Positions 46,342 to 59,294 of a stretch of 64,000 nt of DNA are shown here, piece by piece. Position 1 is the first letter of the stretch. Each line of letters opens with the position of its first letter. The stretch is from positions 19,116,981-19,180,980 of the forward strand of contig OX579640.1 in assembly GCA_951230915.1 (NCBI GenBank), given 5' to 3'. The translations under genes were made by a program, and so were the position numbers. A model generated the notes under the pieces. That model ran no database searches, had not been told where the DNA came from, and saw only the letters and a list, made by a program, of their open reading frames with translations. Origin of the DNA: Antitrichia curtipendula. Its lineage: Eukaryota > Streptophyta > Bryopsida > Hypnales > Leucodontaceae.

Positions 46342-48178
46342 TCACTGTTCGCCGCGCGCTAGAGCATCATGATATGCTTCAAAACATCCCCTACGGGCAC
46401 ACATAAACTTCCCATCACAATTTTGGCAAAATGTCCATGGCCGCCTTGCACGGTCTTGACAAACCACACAAACTCCTCGTGTATTTGAAGTAGATGGGTA
46501 ACAATATGATTTCCTTTGTACTTCAACATTTCCACTCCAATCATACAAAAGTTTCCGACATAGCTCTGTCCGGAATTGGAGATGTGTCATTGGCCTCTGT
46601 GGATTCTCGCCGTTTTGACATTCGTCAACATGCATGATGGACATGTTCACGATGGACATGTCAAGTAAAAATAAGAACACCCGATGCCACCATTTATGCG
46701 ATTGATTCTGAGAACAATACGAAGCGCACAATTTGTCCGCCACATCAACTCCACGCATATGCACGGTATATTCATGATGAATCGGTGAAGTTTGAATGTA
46801 TCCCTTGTGGCCCCGTTCCTTCGTGGCACGCTCACTACTGGGAATTCACAAGGAGATTGAACAGGTTGAGCATGCGTTGAAAGCAAAAGCACCGGTCTTT
46901 TATCCTTCCAAACAATGGAAGTCATTGCCCTTGATTCGTGCATGCGCCATTCTAAGGTACCTTGCACACTTCTATTATATGATTTTGTGTCTTTCAAAGC
47001 CAATGGAATGCCCACCCAGTTCGAGCGTAGAGTTCCCGTAGCATAAACATTTTTCTCTAGTAATGTCTTGAAAAGACCAATAGAAGTGAAGTAATTGTCC
47101 ATTACAATTACATGACCTTTTCCTTCATGGCCCCGTAATAAATTCAATACCACATTATGAGCTAAAGTGGATTCCCGAGATGTAATAGAAGCGCCTCCTT
47201 CTTGAACTACCGCCTTTCCACAATAAATTTCAAAATTTGAAACAAATTTGGAAACAGAGTCTGCAAGGCACCATACCTTTATACCCCATTTTTGTGGTTT
47301 TTTTGGCATGTATTGACGTGATGGGCAATAAGAACCTTTGTACCTTATCATCATCTCATCCACGGTGGCGTGCTTCCCCAAATGCCAAGCCCTTTCACAT
47401 GCATCCCTAATGCTATTGAGCAACCAACGAAGTTGCCCCATTTTGTCATACCTTGGTAAATTGCGCTCACGCACATAGTCAGCTGGATTGGTAAGATGCA
47501 AACATCTAACCAATGCCTCATATCGTGCCCGACTCATAATCTTTGAAATAATAGGACAATGAAAAATGGACCCTTTTTGTGCCAATAAGATCTGCGGTTC
47601 GGTTGACGCTTCATGCCCATATACAATAAAATCGCAAAAAAAGCCTTCAAACATGGGACGGTAATATCTTTCCAATCCTCCCCACCAAAAGTCTTTCCAT
47701 GATCATCCTCTTCCGTGGCATAGCGGTTGGTCTCTTCAACAATTCTTTGTAAAACATCAAAGGGCCAGAAGATCTCAAATAACTACAAAATGGTGGGCAT
47801 GTGGTTCCAAAAAAAAGTGGACCCCGAATGTCCGGTAAATGGCATTGGCTCCGGATCATAAGATAAATGCGTTTTGCTCCATGTAGCATCTCGATACATA
47901 TGCTTTATAGTATTGGTGTCTCCTTCCGCACCAAGAGTTTCACCATCATCCTCCTCATCCTCATTGTTTTTTCACTCCCCCACCGAACTATCACTCCCAT
48001 TGTCCCACATGGAAATGTCCGTTTGTACTCTCCGTCGTTGCCTACGTACCGCTGCGGGCATTGGTGGAATGCCATTGAAATACTCATCATCCTCAATAAA
48101 ATCCGGAAAGTCATAATGTGCATTTGCATCTCCACCCTCTAGTCCTACAAGCACATTTATGCCCGCATCCTGTTGCAT
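46342..48178 (-). pseudogene. piggyBac transposase (DDE_Tnp_1_7), inactivated
   Basis: Starting at ATG 48178, an acidic N-terminus is followed by an in-frame TGA (47974-47972), the conserved block before and after an in-frame TAG (47785-47783), then a frameshift near 47665. The long open part (47675 down to about 46790) carries DEMMIRYKG and VIVMDNYFTS, two of the three catalytic Asp sites. Another frameshift near 46790 precedes the third (HMRGVDVADK). The C-terminal Cys-rich finger (CVVCQDRARRPWTFCQNC, then CARRGC) ends at the stop at 46342. With two stops and two frameshifts it cannot make a full protein. Each lesion is a single-base event, so decay is fairly recent. Confidence 0.85.
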
Positions 48179-49474
48179 ATGGACAAAGGGTTGAGAATAT
48201 TAGTGAATATAATCTTCATGAAAAGTTAGACTTTGATGATCAAAACTTGAAACCCTCTCTTTGGACTCACTTACCACCCTAGAAGGAAGTCCAAGTGAAA
48301 GAAATCCAACATCCCCAAACATCCTAAGTTCTAGAAACTTTTCATGAAGGTAACACCATATAGTGAAAAACAAAAGTAAGTACAAATTTGAAATGTTTCC
48401 ATTCAAACAACCATACCAAAATAATTCATGGACAAAGTTCAAAAGTAGATAAAGAAATTGTAGTGTGCTATATACTATACATTACCACAAAAGTCTGAAG
48501 AAGAAATTAGATTTGGGTGCAAGAAAATTAATTTCTAAGTTAGGCATGTCTAGAAATCGGTTTTGTACACCATGATCTAAAAATACTTTATATTTTGTCA
48601 ATTTTTTGGTACCATTTGCTTTCTAGTAAAGGATTGGACCTCTTAGAAGAGAAATGATTCAAGACATCCCAGTAATTGAAATTATCATTTTCAATATCAT
48701 CTAAAATTGTCATTTTCAAGAGAGTTAGTATTATGTTTGGCAATTTCCATTTTTTTCATAGTCTTGAAAATGATAATTAAATTATTCTAGATTTGTTGAA
48801 TCAATCATATGTATTTTGAGATTTAGTCTTTGTACAAAGAATTTGATGCAAAAAATGCATGTTATAGCTATAAAATATGAATCAAACACATTGCCCTATT
48901 CAACAAATATGTAAAATGCGAGGGTGTCAATATGTAACAATGGTCTATGCTGCAATCAATACCCTCTCTCCAATGGCTAATGCAATTCCATGCTAATGCA
49001 ATGTATTCATCTTATACATTTTAGGAAATGAATTCATTAGGTGCACACTAAAATGAACCACACATTCTAAGGAAAGACATATGACGCCAATTTTTTTTAT
49101 TACCACACGCTTGACATGACTGACTTGGGAATGCAGTAGGTGAAAAATAAAGTGAACCTTGAATCCCTTACAAGCAAAGATACATATGGCACAAATTTGT
49201 TTTATTAGCTTTGTCAAAACTCAAAATGACAATTCTAATGGGGCTCATTTATTTCAATAGTCCAATAAGACATGACCATCATCCATACTAATGCTTGGGA
49301 ATAACTAGCAGCTAGTTCAAAATTATCCGATGCAATTGGGAAAAAAATTGGTGACAGTTTCATAACATCGCCATAAAAGCGGTTACAATTTGAAAACATT
49401 CGCCATAGAACTGGTCAAAAATATTCTCAAAATTCCTATTGTGAATATAAGATACAAAATTTTTCTTGTCCTTC
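48179..49474. other. Non-coding interior of the piggyBac element
   Basis: AT-rich with no gene seen. Confidence 0.4.
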
Positions 49475-50170
49475 CTACTTGAAAAAATGGTTCAATATGA
49501 GCAAATGCACTCCTAAACATGCAAATGAACTCCCCAGAAAATGAACATCCCAAAAAATGAATTCCAAAAAAAAAATCTCCCCTGCCCCGCAGCTCACCTG
49601 TTCTTCCTCCCTTCTCTGTCCCCGTCTGTCTACCCTTGTGCCTTCCAGTTCGCCCCCCTCCACTCCACCCCAGTCCACCTCCACCTCACCCCAATCAGTC
49701 CCCTCCACCTCACTCCGATCCCCATCCACTTCACCCCTCCCACCTGCCACAGTATCCCTCCCTCCCCGCACAGAGCGTCTCCCGCCCCTCCCTCCCCGCA
49801 AAGTGCCTCTCCCGCCCGCCACATCACCCCTCCCGCTCCCTCCTCCCAAACTGGCGCCTCTTCCTTCCTGCACAGCGCCTGCTTCATCTCCTCTCCGAGC
49901 TTCCAACGGCTCTCCAGCGCCTCCTTCGACGTGCTCCAAGGTAGATTTCTTCCCTTTGTGGGTTCTTTTTCTTGTGTTTTGATTGTACATATCGGCATTG
50001 TGCAACAATTCTGCAGGCCACAGCATGTCTTCAAGACTCCCCACTTCCTCTCCATCCTCATAGTCTTCAAAACTGTCTTCTGATAAACTCTCACAACTAG
50101 ACTCTCTTCCTCCTTCTTCCCATACTGCTTTTCCCTCCCTTTGAGGGACGTCATTTCTCCTCCTTGGCAT
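49475..50170 (-). CDS. Gly/Arg-rich frame inside the piggyBac element
   Basis: From ATG 50170 a frame of about 230 residues starts MPRRRNDVPQ, goes through an acidic Ser/Glu stretch, then a Gly-Arg-Gly repeat region. It could be the N-terminal exon of the piggyBac transposase or a companion gene; the distance to 48178 would need an intron of over a kilobase. The GC- and purine-rich repeat allows open frames on both strands, so the coding call is weak. Confidence 0.35.
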   Translation of the reverse strand: MPRRRNDVPQREGKAVWEEGGRESSCESLSEDSFEDYEDGEEVGSLEDMLWPAELLHNADMYNQNTRKRTHKGKKSTLEHVEGGAGEPLEARRGDEAGAVQEGRGASLGGGSGRGDVAGGRGTLRGGRGGRRSVRGGRDTVAGGRGEVDGDRSEVEGTDWGEVEVDWGGVEGGELEGTRVDRRGQRREEEQVSCGAGEIFFLEFIFWDVHFLGSSFACLGVHLLILNHFFK

Positions 50171-50362
50171 GTTGTTTGGAAGCACCAATGCCCACCTATC
50201 AAGAATGCTATGAAAATCAAGTCTTAGAGAGCAAACACACACACACTTTGCAACTTCTATTTTCTTGAACTTTTTCTCCATTGTTGCTTCCATAAGTTCA
50301 AGTTGAAGTAGGTGGCAATGAAAGTAGGTAGGTGAGAGAGTGTAGGTACAAATTAGTTGCAT

Positions 50363-51054
50363 GATGCAATTAGTGGAAGAAGAAGTGGAGCTTGAGAAGG
50401 GTAAATTTAGGAGTTAGTCTTTCAATTTTTGTCTCTACTTAGGTGTAGAAATTGCTAATATCAAGCTTGATCTTGACTTTGCATGGAAGAAACTTCCTTG
50501 CATCTAATTGTGGTCATGAACAAGCATTGACAATTGTTAGTGGCATTAGAGTGGAGTTTGAATTTGTTGAATTTAGGTGTGTAGCATTCAATGCTTGGAA
50601 GGAAGTGGGTGTATAATTTGTTGGTGGGACTAATGGGTTTCAATTTGTGTTGTAATAACTTCCTTGCATCTAATTGTAGCTTTCAATTTGCATGCTAATA
50701 GAAATTGGTGGGCATTGTGGAGCTTTTTCAAGGTTGAAGTTCTTATTGTATTTAGGGGTGTGGACCCAAATTTTGAATCAACTTGACATTGAGAACATGT
50801 GATTTCTGACAATTATGTTTGAATTGTGCAAAATTTGAAAATTTCATAATTTTATTTGGCAAGTAGATTTTTTTTTAGCATTCATTGAGAGGTGTTGTGG
50901 AGGAGGAGGCACAGGGGAGGAGGTGCTGTGGAGGAGGAGGCGTTGTAGAAGGAGGAAGTGCGGGGGAGGAAGAGGAGCGCTGCCTGGAGCAGGCAGGAGC
51001 CGCCTCTTGTGCCTCCCCGCAGGCTGCCTCTCCACAGGCGGCCTCCCTGCACAG
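50363..51054. other. Non-coding interior of the piggyBac element
   Basis: Includes two diverged copies of an ACTTCCTTGCATCTAATTG block (near 50490 and 50650) and a GGAGGAGG-rich stretch near 50900. No gene supported. Confidence 0.4.
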
Positions 51055-51059
51055 CCAAG

Positions 51060-51345
51060 CCCCCCCACCCCCCACAAAGACCCCCACCCACCCACAAAGA
51101 CACACACACACCCCTAAGACCTCCCCCCCAAGACCCCTCTAAGCCCCCCCCCCCTAATGACTCCCTGTGAAGCCCACTAATCAAGACCCCCCCCCCCTAA
51201 GACCCCCCCCCCTCGACCCCCCCCCCTCAAGACCCCCCTCAAGACCCCCTTGAAGACCCCCCTCAAGACCCCCTTGAAGACCCCTCCCAAGACCCCCTCT
51301 CCAAGACCCCCCCAAGCCCCCTCTGAAGACCCCCTTTCAAAGACC
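51060..51345 (+). repeat. C-rich polypyrimidine tract
   Basis: Imperfect repeats of AAGACCCCCCTC and runs of up to ten C on the plus strand, near the right end of the piggyBac element. This is simple-sequence DNA, with apparent open frames of no meaning. Confidence 0.85.
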
Positions 51346-51590
51346 CAAGGTCTTCAACCGCCCACTCCGCCCAAGCTGCCCCTTGCTGCCCAAATGAATT
51401 TCAGACTTTCGGGCAGCATAACTTTTGATCCGCCCGTCGGAATTACAAAATTTTTTTTTTGGCACAAAGGTGGTGGAATTATGCATCTTGTGTGAAAAAT
51501 TCGTGAAGATCGGACCAAAATTGACTTTGTAGGAACCTACCCGAGATTTACTGCGTACGTTGAACGGACAAACGGTCCTTTAGGGGTTAA

Positions 51591-52538
51591 TAACCTCTAC
51601 TCAAACCTCTTATCCTTAAAACACCATACATATGACCACAAGTTAGAGGTTAAATTCCATCACTATCTACATTTCCATTTAGCAACTACAAATTAATGGA
51701 ATTTTTATTTTTATTCTTCAAAGATGAAATTACATGTCTTCTTTATTTTACAAAAATTTACATATATTTTCTGGAAAAAAAAATTTCTAGAAATTTTGAT
51801 TATATTATACTTAAAAATCAATAGATATTGAAAACACATCTAAAAGTTTAAATTGTAATAATATATATAATTTTAGAATTTTTTTCAAAATTCAAATTGG
51901 AGTAGAAACTAAAGTAGATGACCTTCATTGCATTAGTTGGCCCAAACTAAAAAAGAACTCATTTTTATGGAGAACTTTCAAATTTAGAACAAGGAGCAAC
52001 AAAATCCCAAATTACACTGAAATAGTATATTTTGTAATCTATTTGTTTATTAACTTCTCATTTACATGAAGACAAACACTCACAAGACTACAAACACAAT
52101 TGTACATAACATTGTTCACTATTGAAGCACAAATTCATTTTATATCCTTGAAAAACGGCCCTTCTCAATGAAACAAAATTGTCTTCCAGGACTCTTTAGT
52201 CAACTTCAATCCTTGCATTAAAATAGGAGATTTGTAAATTATCCATTTAAGAGCTGAAACTCAATTTTGGAGAATAGAAGCTTTTTGAAATATTTTTCAA
52301 GAATTTTTTCTTCAAAGACAAGTGGAATTGACATCTAATCCAAATCATTTCATATTTTTTTGGAGCTTTGTAGAATTAGTTTTGAAATTTTGGAGTTGAA
52401 ATGGCATGGGGCTCTACAATCACCTACTTCTTTAAATATACACAATTTGTACATTGTTGAAGGTTACAAAAAAATAACATATACAAATAGTATACACTTA
52501 AAGTAGTAGGCAATTTCAGAGCTTGTACACTTCTTCCC
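51591..52538. other. AT-rich gap
   Basis: No gene or element recognised. Confidence 0.45.
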
Positions 52539-52542
52539 TTAA

Positions 52543-53279
52543 CCACTAAAGGACCAAACACTGTTTTTTGACAACATAGCAATTTTGGGTTACTCATTAC
52601 AAATGGAATTTTTATTTTATTTTTCTTTGAAAATTTCACACCTTATGTGACCAACAATTTTTATAAGTTTTAACTACATGGTTAAAAAAATATTGCATGA
52701 TATGTAGTTTTTGTTATTTAGCAAGCAATCCAGACAATTCAAAAAACTTCTTTAAAAATCACTTCTTTTAAAATAAAAATCTGAAATTGGTTATCAAGAT
52801 TTATTTACATGTGTAGGTCAGTTCCAAAAACAAGTACAGAAAATTTAGATTGTCTGATTGTGTCTAAAATTTTCAAAATTTTTACAACTATTTCTGAAAA
52901 TCTGAAAAAAAATCTTTGTCGCTAAATTCAAACATTCAAACATTATTTTCAAGGAAATCTTAAAAAACGAACACATTTAAGCATGAATAGAAAAAATCAG
53001 AGTTAGGAGTGTCAAAATTTATAAAAGTGAAGTGCCAGAACTCAAGAAATCCAAATCAAGCTGCTGAATTGTCGAACTGCAGGAAGTAAACTATTTCAAC
53101 AACAAGGTGTCAAAAGTGACCTATGCATACATTAAAAAGTTATAAAATTGTTGGGCCTTAAATCTACTCCTCAGGCACATATGGCATGAAATTTTTGAAG
53201 AAAAAAACCCCAACTCTATGCGTAGTGAGCTGCTCAAAATTACTATGTTGCCAAAAAACAGTGTTTGGTACTCTAGGGG
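52543..53279. mobile_element. Non-autonomous piggyBac-like element, 737 bp
   Basis: Flanked by TTAA (52539-52542, 53280-53283). The left end CCACTAAAGGACCAAACACTG and right end (inverted CCCCTAGAGTACCAAACACTG) match each other and the 40149 copy. No coding capacity. Confidence 0.75.
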
Positions 53280-53283
53280 TTAA

Positions 53284-54206
53284 CTGAGAAATCTCTCCCA
53301 AGCATCTTGAGAGGCATTATACCTTCCCTGGTTATACAATGTTATGCATGCTCTTCATAACCCACTACAAAAAGTCAACAAGAAAAAATTGGATGGAAAA
53401 ATAACTTCCAATCTATCATACGTCAGGTCATTTGATTGTCATCCGAACGCCATGAATTGGCGTCCACGGCACTCCAGGTTTAATATGACCTCTAAAACAA
53501 CATTCTGAAATATCCTGCAAACTATTCATAAAGCACACTTGTCAAAGACGCAAACTACGTGACAGTCAACTTTGAGGGAACCCCAAGCGATCAGATGAAA
53601 GGGGTCAGGGTGTACTGGGCTAGGGTGCTTTCAAGGTTTGCAATCATACTCCTGCCCTTTGTCTATGGCTCCAAAAGGCTTTCAAACTGTCAGTGAATAT
53701 TCCGACATGAAAAAGAAAGCAACAATGCTTCCACTATACGGTACTAGCCTCATCACAAAAGTGTTCACTGACTGTGGTTCCGTGACCCAGAGTACCGAGG
53801 GCATTGATTCACGGATATCTTTCGATATGAGTAGACCTTTCGCGAAGAGGAATGGAACAAATCATGACGATGCAAAATCTGTGCAAGAACTTTCAGTATA
53901 ATTACCTCAAATAGAAACATTTCACATACTGACTCCCGAAAAAACTCGAACATCTCACCACAACTCTACGTTACCTGAACTTGAAGATTTTCTAGAACAT
54001 CTTCTTCAGTTGAACTCGAGATTCACAAACTCCAGTTAACGACTACTGTACCATGTACGTACTCTCTGAAAAGAACACTTTCTGCTCCATCAGATTGTTA
54101 TCAATCTTGGAGATGAAGAGTCCCAGAAAAGATGCACTTCACTAGCCATTCCATCTCCTGCTTCGCTTCTATTCAGAGGATAGGAAAGGACCACAAATCA
54201 GCCCTC
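53284..54206. other. Downstream flank of the CCCH gene
   Basis: No gene is seen. The part next to 54206 is probably the 3' untranslated region of the minus-strand CCCH gene. Base composition is less AT-rich than in the transposon region. Confidence 0.4.
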
Positions 54207-57200
54207 TCAAGTTTTGTCATCCAAGGACGTATTGTTAATCCGCGACTCCAATTCATCCAACTCGTCGAAGTCCAATTCATCGTCGTCATCTGCAAACAAC
54301 TTCTCGTCTTGTTCACTGATACCTGCCCTCTCCCAACTTGGTTGCTCTTGAGCCTGCCAAATCACAACTCGGAATCAATTCTACCCTTAAGTTCTGCAGT
54401 ATGAATCCCAATTCCTAATCTATAAAATCTACTCAGAACACCAGAATAAAATTCCAATGAAGTACCCAAGAAGCGGTCCTTGAATATAAAACACAAGAAG
54501 CTAATGAGAATGAACACCACTTGCGATTCCTCAAATTAGACGTACATGGGAAGGCATCATTACCTGAGAGGACCCCGAGGCCTCCACAGTTTCAGATTCT
54601 TCCTCCCGAGTGTAAGAGTCGAATGCCTCCGCATCATCCACGAACAAACTGGCATCAAGAAGGAAGAGCTCCCGACCACTGTTTGGCACCAACAGCGTCG
54701 ATAAGGTTAGTCAGGATTACACAGTAGAGCAATATTTCAGACTCTAACCTACCGTTGATGAGTACATCTAAAAACTAGTAAGAATATCATTACTCCATAC
54801 AAAATTGAAAAGAAAAATGTGAAAAGTCAACTTTTGCTTATGCTAGCACCATACCTCATTCTGTCAGTTCTAGCCCTTTCCGCTCTCTTAAGAGTCATTT
54901 CAGCCTCCCGTGCCTCTGCTTTCCTTCTCTTCCAATCGTCAAACGCTTCTGCCGTCATCGGGGTAGTAGTCTTGGTCATATGCCTCTGCATCAGCAGTAG
55001 AAAAAGTGTTACTGAGTTATTCCATTTTCTTTTGCCATAATTCTGCACAAGAGGATGGCAAATCAAGATAGTACCTCCTGAAAGAAGACGACCATTCTTA
55101 GTAAATTTGCAACACACCTGATTTTCAATTTCTTCCTCGATCGTCAGCTTTTCACCCTCCTCTTCAAGCAATGCTTTCATTTGTGATTTGAGGACATAAC
55201 CAGGAGGCAAAGCGTGTCGGTAATGACACTCCTTCCCACCGTTTGGACACGTCCAGAACCATCCATATTGTTTCCGTTCTACAGCATCCAAGAAATGTTT
55301 GCACACCTGGGGGGAAAAAAGAAATGGAAACAGTAAGACCTTACAGAAATTCTCTGAACACAGAACGGTGATTACAGACTCAGAAATCCTTACAGAAATC
55401 CTTAAGACCTTACAGAAATCCTACTTTTCTGAAGTTCTAATGAGAAAAATAGTGAGCCTGTGCATTGTCATATCACTGCCGTTTGCACAAATTTTCTGTG
55501 ATCAAATTGAATTCCACTACACTCCTCAGGCTCTTTAGGTCTCCTTCTCAATTAGGTTGCTTTTTCTAATTAGTTGCCTCCCCTAAAATCTCAGTACATG
55601 ATGAAAATCCATATTTCAAAATATTCATCGTAGTCACATAATAAAAGTTATCTCGAAAAGTGACTACTTTACCTATTTGTCATTTAATAGTGTGAAATGC
55701 AAAACAGAAGCAGTGGTTTGCAACCTAAAGAGCGTAGGATAATACTCAAGTCAAACATAGACTAAAAAAACAAAACTTGATTCCAAAATTTTAATGAAGT
55801 TCAGAGCAAGAAGATAGTCCCTCCTTCTCCCAGTAGCCACTAACAAACAAGAATAAAGTAATTCAGAATAAATATGCAGTAAAAAACAATTAGTGTGTCT
55901 CGCACTCATTGAATTAACTTGAGTACAGTTAGTAACATCACGCAAAAGAAACTACCCTACCGACACACATGCAGAATCTGCAGATAACAATTCCAAACAA
56001 TGATCACACACTCCCATATTCTCACTCGGTTCAGGATTATCCAAAAGGCGAGTAATGCATACAATCTCGGTAGGCTTGTTGTGAATGAACTCATTGCCCT
56101 TCGCTGCCACCACTTTCTCGAGAGTGTCCTGATCCCACTCATCCATGGTGCCTGCAGATTGCAGATAAAACAGATCAGCATAAGAATGACTGCCTTATCC
56201 AAACCCTAATGCAGCAATCGGGTATCGCATCCAAAAAAATCCAAGAAACTCACCGTCAGCATCACGCTGATCGCTGTAGATATCAATCTTCTCTCCCTTC
56301 CTCTCTACACTCAGATCATGGGAATACTTGCACTTGAATCCCTTGGCGCATTGCCCATGGCGGAAAAACTCGCAAACAACGGATTTGGGGTCAACACCTG
56401 GCACAAAGTACAGGAATTACAGTGTCAACGATTGAAAAATTCCAGCTCAACAATTAACTTGTGACTCTTTCACTAAACCTCGTTGACATCAATTGAAACC
56501 TAGCCAGGAAATTTCAATTGCTTGCAGCAATCTGGATACTCCGAATCAGAACATGGATAATGCCTTCGAGACAGCTTTCCAACAAGCTATCACTCACACG
56601 ACTAGATCCAGAACCCTCAAAACAAAAACTACTTGTTGACTCTCTCTGTAGTCTGCTATCATGTTCACCACACTCTTTCAATTGCTTGTTGTGGTCTCGA
56701 TAGCTAAAACTAAGAGGTGTTTTACAACTCATTGAAATCCCAGTATCTTAAGACGTTGAGTGCAACCATTAATTCCATCATCTCTACTTACCAGGGCAGC
56801 GCTCCGGTTTAATGAAGACGGAAACCACGAATGACATAACTGCAAACCGAATACGCGGAAACGAAGAAAGGAACAGAAACAGGGTTTAATGCAAAAGCGA
56901 GCATACCAACAGGAACCTTCGGCTGACTGATAGCCACCTTGAACAACTCATTCAACTCCTTATCTCTCGCAGCCTCTTCTTCCTTCTTCTTCTGCACGAG
57001 TAACAAAAAAAGCGTGATCAAGAGTATTCCGAACCAAAAACAGCAAACCCTATTACACCAAAGAAAAAAAGGAAACCCCAAACAATCCTACTACAATCCT
57101 AAGCAAATGCCTGGACACTCAATCAATCAGTCAGGCAGATGAGGTGCCGTCGTTACGATTCCGCACCTTGGCCGCCGCCTTGGCGTCCGTGTTGGGCTTG

Positions 57201-57370
57201 ACGGCATTCTGCACGGACTGCTGTACGCTCTGCACATACTTCTGCACATTCTTACTCTTGTTCTTGTTCTTCAAGCCGAACGTCTTGTCCTCCACCAGCT
57301 TCTGCTTCTTCGCGAGGTCTGCTTTGGACTTCTCCTTGCCACCCGGCTTGGCCGCTACCTTGGGCGGCAT
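54207..57370 (-). CDS. ZC3H15: CCCH zinc-finger protein of the ZC3H15/DFRP1 family
   Basis: Eight GT-AG exons join in phase: 57370-57167, 56991-56907, 56397-56254, 56151-56063, 55306-55118, 54985-54855, 54678-54564 and 54353-54207, giving 367 residues, the usual size of plant homologues. The start [18 protein letters not shown] is basic. Two CCCH fingers follow: [20 protein letters not shown] and [20 protein letters not shown]...CHYRH. After them come the GYVLKSQMK block, [10 protein letters not shown], a [15 protein letters not shown] block and an acidic [15 protein letters not shown] tail. Family members (human ZC3H15, yeast Tma46) bind developmentally regulated GTPases (DRG/Rbg) and stabilise them on ribosomes; this role is inferred by homology. 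All frames are intact, and it looks like a functional single-copy host gene. Confidence 0.93.
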
Positions 57371-59294
57371 GGTGCTTGCTTGCTCGTCGTCTGTCGCTGC
57401 TTCCCCTCAAGCGCGCCCTTTTGTTCTACAAAGACCGAAGAAACTTTTCAAGACAAACTAATAGCTTACTCTGTTCCTGCTCCTCCGATACACAAAAAGA
57501 CTTCCTTCGGGTTACCACCGCGATTGACCGCTGTTGCTGCAAGCTTGCGTGCTCCATGGAGCTCTGGGTTGGAAATTAGGGCAAGATGCGCGGCCTTGGG
57601 TGCCCCTTGCATGCGCGGGATTGGGCTCCTTGAATTGTTCTTCTGTATTGGCACGGGGTGATCAAATTTGAAAACTTTGATTTCAATTTAGGAATCAAAG
57701 ATCCCCAAATTAGGGTAAGAGTACACTGATTTTTCGTGTAAATAACAAGGATCAATAGGGAGGGAGGGCAGAATTAGATAATTAGAAAATTAGTGTTCCT
57801 AAAAAATATTATTTTTGTGGAAAATGGTATAATATTGTAATAATTTAATCTTCACTAATCTAGTGTACTTTTGACAAATTAGTGTCGCTCATTGATCATC
57901 ATAATCGCTTGAAAATTAAGCACTCTAAAATTGAAGGTAATTTTTAACATTTATTCAACGAACATTAAAAAAATTGAATTTAACCGACTAATTAGTTTTT
58001 GGTTCAACCAAGATAGATAAAATTGAATCAACCTTTTTAATGGTCATATAAAGTATAATTTGGTGCCTCAAGTACTAACAAAAAGAATCAATCCATCTGA
58101 TAGTCAAGTAAAGTGTAATTTGGTCAAAGTAAGGAAAATCAACCTAAATGCTCTGCTCCAAGTAAAATAGTGAAATATATATTTTTAATACAAGTTCATA
58201 CTTGAAATCAAACAACTCCAATTATCTAGGAAAGGTTACACAATATAAAACTAACTATTTACAAGTAATAAGTAAATTTGTATTTATAGACTTGCATAAA
58301 TCTCCATGGACAAGCTTATGGGTTGATTTACCAATTACCATAATCTCTTTTAAATGAACCTAATTTTGTCTTTGAAATGTGATTTTTCTACAAACATATA
58401 ACATTGAATAATCTAAACATATCGTTATTTTTTTAAAGCCCATAATTCTTAAAATAATTGGTTTTCTTCTAATTCTCAATCACTCCAAAAATACTAACAA
58501 AAACAACATATCACTAAAGCTTGCAAATGTTCAAATTAAGAATATAATAACTAATACCTCTAAGATGAAATTTCATTTGATATGAATATTTAAACCAAGA
58601 ATATATTAACTAGTAACTCTATGATAAACTTTGAATTGACATACAATAGTACAACTAATATTGGTACAAAAGTTTAGTGTTTATCTCATGTATTATGTAT
58701 AAATTTATCTAATATCATTATTCTTTTTTATTTATTAATTACATTAAAAAAAAATTATACCATCAACTTTTTAATGCCCCAAAGACATTTATCACCACTT
58801 AAGTTACAGCTTAAAGGTGTCATTTGTTGATTGAATGCCAAGATTGAATTACTTGGGTTTCAATAATATATATGGTCTTCTTTTCTTTATTAACCTACCA
58901 AGTTTATTCCTTTCATTAATAAGTAATTTCCATAATACATCTTATAAAGAGAATTAATTCTATGCTATTATAATTAACATATAATTTTGAATGCTCTAAT
59001 TGTCAAGCCTACCTCATTAGTTTGCAAAAGCACAACTGCCTTCATCAAAAGGTTTCCAAAAACACCAAAAACATGAAAGATTATAAAATAGGACTAGTGC
59101 ATTGGCATTAAGCAAAAACGCTCATTTTTCTTTTGTTAAGTATCTGACATACCAGGTACATGAATTGAGATATACACTTGTGATAAAGATTATGCTCATC
59201 TTGAGCTAAATCCAATGCCACATACAGCACTCAAAAATCCCAATACAATTAATTAGATGAAGTATACATCTTGAGCTGCCCCAGCAAATAATCG
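57371..59294. other. Promoter side of the CCCH gene and intergenic DNA
   Basis: The first 300 bp are GC-richer and presumably hold the CCCH promoter. From about 57700 to 59250 the DNA is AT-rich with no gene. The 3' end of the membrane-protein gene follows. Confidence 0.45.

Larger units (their letters stand above)
45519..51586 (-). mobile_element. 6.07-kb piggyBac element with broken transposase
   Basis: TTAA flanks both ends (45515-45518 and 51587-51590), the hallmark of piggyBac. The ends share a 14-bp perfect inverted repeat, CCCCTAAAGGACCG. The interior holds a piggyBac transposase on the minus strand. The short elements at 40149 and 52543 have the same ends and are likely its non-autonomous relatives. 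Confidence 0.85.

Noticed and set aside
49541..50083. Pro/Ser-rich frames on the plus strand opposite the Gly/Arg-rich frame
   Set aside because: They are shadows of a simple-sequence region. Neither strand shows homology, and only the minus one fits an element gene.
50844..51495. Several open frames in GC-rich DNA on both strands
   Set aside because: They arise from polypyrimidine and GGA-type simple repeats.
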